The notes beneath the pieces are model-generated. The model did no database searches and was not told the origin of the DNA. It saw only the letters and a list, made by a program, of their open reading frames with translations. A DNA stretch of 64,000 bases, taken from NCBI GenBank assembly GCA_016214055.1, contig JACRPE010000025.1, positions 1 through 64,000 of the forward strand. Reading direction: 5' to 3'. A program made the translations under genes and the position numbers. Origin of the DNA: Candidatus Roizmanbacteria bacterium (GTDB lineage Bacteria; Patescibacteriota; Microgenomatia; UBA1406; GWC2-37-13). This document shows positions 62,233-64,000 of this stretch, piece after piece (positions within the stretch are counted from its first letter, which is position 1; every line of letters starts with the position of its first letter).

Positions 62233-63936
62233 CTACTTCTTCACGAGAAAATCCCCAATAATCAGACAGTCAATTCTCGTCTTTAAAAAATCTTCAATAG
62301 CTTGTTTTGGCGTCTCAACAATTGGTTCTCCCATGAGATTAAAGCTGGTGTTGAGAATACAGGGAATGCCGGTTAGTTTGTAGAAGTTTTTGATGAGTTG
62401 GTAATAACGGTCGTTTTCTTTACTCACCGTCTGGATGCGGCAGGTGCCGTCGGCGTGAACTATGGCGGCGAGCTCTTTTCTTTTCTCTTTTCGAACGGGG
62501 AAACAGAAGACCATAAAAGGGGAGGGGTGATTCTTTTCAGGTACTTCAAAATATTCATGCACTTTTTCTTGCAAGATAGAGCCGGCAAAGGGTCTAAACA
62601 TCTCCCGTCTTTTTATCACATTCATTTTTTCTTTCATATTTCGAGGGTTTGGTTTGCAAAGGATCGAGCGGTTGCCCAAAGCACGTGGTCCGAGTTCGCA
62701 GGGACCCTGAAACCAGGCGAGAATATAGCCTTTAGCTATTAGCTGTGAGCTTTTAGCAATAAGGTTTTTCTCAGAGAGTTTCTCATATTTTAGTTTGTAT
62801 TTTTTGAGGAAGGGTTCGATTTCGGAGTTTGAATAACTTGATCCGACTGATAAAGAGGTGATTTTAGACTGGATTCCCGCCTTCGCGGGAATGACAGCAC
62901 CTCGTTCAACAAGTGTGTAATGCGTATTTAAGGCAGAACCTAAAGCCGCGCCACTGTCACCCGCGGCGCCGAAGATATGAACGTTTTTGAAGGGCGTCTT
63001 TGAGTAAATTTTGCCGTTTGCTAAAGCGTTCAGCGCTACGCCACCGGAAATGCAAACATTCTCGTTTTTAGTTAATGTATGAAGATATTTCAGAATTTTA
63101 AAATATATTTCTTCAGTGGCGGTCTGAATACTTGCGGCGAGATCTTTATGTCTCTGAGTAATCGGTTCTTTAGTCTTCCTCGGGGGACCGACTAACTTTT
63201 CAAACTCCTGACTCCACATCTGAAAACTTTCACGAAAGGAAAAATATTTCAAATTTAATCGAAAACTACCATCATCACGTGTATCAATTAATTGATTAAT
63301 TAAGTCATTATATTTCGACTTGCCGTAGGCGGCGAGACCCATGAGTTTGTATTCGTCCTCGTTCACTTTAAATCCGAGGAAAGCGGTAAAAGTGGAGTAG
63401 AGAAGCCCGAGGGAATGGGGGAAGTCTATTTTTTTGAGGGGCATTATTTTATTATCTTTTCCTAGCCATAATCCGGTTGTTTGATATTCACCGACTCCGT
63501 CGATAGTCAATATTGCAGATTCTTTGAAAGGCGAGGTGTAAAAAGCGGCGGCATGAGATACGTGGTGAGGTGTAAACGAAATCCTTCCTTTATATTTCAG
63601 TTTAGTTCGAATGGTGTGTTCAACTTTTATTTTGTAATCAATCCACTCGGGCATTCCTTTGAGAAATGGTTTCAAAGACCAAGGGTATGTTGCGATAAAC
63701 GTCTCCAAAATCCGTTCGAATTTTAAGAGAGGCTTCTCATAATAGGAAACGATACCGATATCGTTTATCGTTAATTTTGCTTCTTTCAAACAAAACTCAA
63801 TGGCCTTATAGGGAAAAGCATTATCATGTTTTATTCTCGTGAACCGCTCTTCTTCGATACCACAGAGTATCTTCCCATCATTAAGAAGTATTGCGGCGGA
63901 ATCGTGATAATATGCTGAGAGACCGAGGATGTACAT
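62233..63936 (-). CDS. NodU/CmcH-family carbamoyltransferase
   Basis: The 567-residue protein starts MYILGLSAYYHDSAAILLNDGKILCGIEEERFTRIKHD, the N-terminal ASKHA-type nucleotide domain. It continues with PHHVSHAAAFYTSPFKESAILTIDGVGEY, NVCISGGVALNALANGKI, and the C-terminal YrdC-like carbamoyl domain with GPCELGPRALGNRSIL and LNTSFNLMGEPIVETPKQAIEDF. It transfers a carbamoyl group from carbamoyl phosphate to a sugar or other hydroxyl. About residues 349-361, VIPAKAGIQSKIT is encoded by the palindromic repeat at 62873-62892. It is convergent with SGNH copy 3. Confidence 0.93.
   Translation of the reverse strand: MYILGLSAYYHDSAAILLNDGKILCGIEEERFTRIKHDNAFPYKAIEFCLKEAKLTINDIGIVSYYEKPLLKFERILETFIATYPWSLKPFLKGMPEWIDYKIKVEHTIRTKLKYKGRISFTPHHVSHAAAFYTSPFKESAILTIDGVGEYQTTGLWLGKDNKIMPLKKIDFPHSLGLLYSTFTAFLGFKVNEDEYKLMGLAAYGKSKYNDLINQLIDTRDDGSFRLNLKYFSFRESFQMWSQEFEKLVGPPRKTKEPITQRHKDLAASIQTATEEIYFKILKYLHTLTKNENVCISGGVALNALANGKIYSKTPFKNVHIFGAAGDSGAALGSALNTHYTLVERGAVIPAKAGIQSKITSLSVGSSYSNSEIEPFLKKYKLKYEKLSEKNLIAKSSQLIAKGYILAWFQGPCELGPRALGNRSILCKPNPRNMKEKMNVIKRREMFRPFAGSILQEKVHEYFEVPEKNHPSPFMVFCFPVRKEKRKELAAIVHADGTCRIQTVSKENDRYYQLIKNFYKLTGIPCILNTSFNLMGEPIVETPKQAIEDFLKTRIDCLIIGDFLVKK
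62873..62892. repeat. ATTCCCGC/GCGGGAAT hairpin repeat in the carbamoyltransferase gene
   Basis: The sequence ATTCCCGC-CTTC-GCGGGAAT makes an 8-bp hairpin and is part of the wider element TGGATTCCCGC...GGGAATGACA. The minus-strand reading encodes VIPAKAGIQ in frame. Half of the same element appears at 56628-56637. Confidence 0.8.
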
Positions 63937-63937
63937 A

Positions 63938-64000
63938 TCAATAAGATGATGATAAATCTATTTTTTCATCGTTCATTTCTTGCCAATAAGTTGATGCTTT
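63938..64000 (-). CDS. C-terminal end of an uncharacterised CDS (partial)
   Basis: The minus-strand frame is open from the window edge and ends in STYWQEMNDEKIDLSSSY with a TGA at 63938-63940, 1 base before the carbamoyltransferase ATG at 63936. The tight junction suggests an operon partner, but only 20 residues are visible and no family can be named. Confidence 0.35.
   Translation of the reverse strand, partial: KASTYWQEMNDEKIDLSSSY

Noticed and set aside
62729-62757. AGCTATTAGC-type text as an inserted repeat in the carbamoyltransferase
   Set aside because: The encoded LIAKSSQLIAKGY aligns naturally with the family's conserved helix before WFQG, so no insertion is needed.
1-64000. CRISPR arrays, rRNA genes or a prophage
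   Set aside because: No regularly spaced direct repeats, rRNA segments or phage structural genes were seen.
1-64000. Recoded TGA (code 25) as in some CPR lineages
   Set aside because: Many well-conserved genes end at TGA (for example 9693-9695) with no conserved sequence beyond, so the standard code applies.

Overview
The window looks like a chromosomal segment of a Candidate Phyla Radiation bacterium (Patescibacteria, most likely Microgenomates-like). This is inferred from gene content: a pair of T4SS_pilin-type membrane proteins, a large HerA/VirD4-like ATPase, purine salvage genes, tRNAs without encoded CCA, a group I intron in a tRNA anticodon loop, and many short palindromic repeats, some inside reading frames. 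TGA acts as a normal stop, so the code is standard.

Region 1 (1-13 kb): the end of an IS1595-like element that has cut off the 3' end of rpiA, a SET-domain protein, a run of small accessory genes (FecR-like, VOC, GNAT, S51, DUF4256), a tRNA-Asn(GTT) carrying a 212-nt group I intron, an RNase H-fold nuclease, YqeY, an FtsL/DivIC-like protein, tRNA-Met, a GT2 enzyme, the pilin pair, a UbiA-family transferase and a phosphomannose-isomerase-like protein. Region 2 (13-25 kb): tRNA-Pro(TGG), an AI-2E-type permease, ComF, then the replication origin zone with dnaA and dnaN, RNase HI, a Xer-like recombinase lacking catalytic residues, a flavin reductase, the HerA/VirD4-like ATPase, an acylphosphatase and tRNA-Ala(GGC). 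Region 3 (25-38 kb): a PIG-V-like mannosyltransferase, purine genes (guaA, guaB, deaminase, PNP, phosphoribosyltransferase), an interrupted tRNA-Pro that encloses a complete tRNA-Pro(GGG), a secreted glycosidase-like protein, Rpe-like and GpmA, PBP2 and a DUF4143 ATPase bordered by copies of the PBP2 gene tail.

Region 4 (38-64 kb) is a visibly more AT-rich accessory island and the most interesting part. It starts with a compact operon not found by ordinary gene calling: two tiny paralogous peptides (35 and 40 aa) sharing a YxxPxI motif and the tail RINTSIWGGG, followed with translational overlap by a radical SAM/SPASM-type enzyme. Nearby lie a QueC-like ATPase fused to a PqqD-like domain, a stand-alone PqqD, an HPr-kinase-like protein, a SipW-like S26 peptidase, a glutamine-dependent asparagine-synthase homologue, an NTP_transf_5 protein and a transglutaminase-like protein. 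I read this as a putative ribosomal peptide modification system. It is interleaved with genes for a surface polymer: nucleotidyltransferase, CDP-glycerol-type transferase, GT2, nucleotide-sugar dehydrogenase, SDR epimerase, two GT4 enzymes, an O-antigen-polymerase-like protein, three SGNH hydrolases and a carbamoyltransferase. The product is unknown, and whether the peptide and glycan branches are linked is inference.
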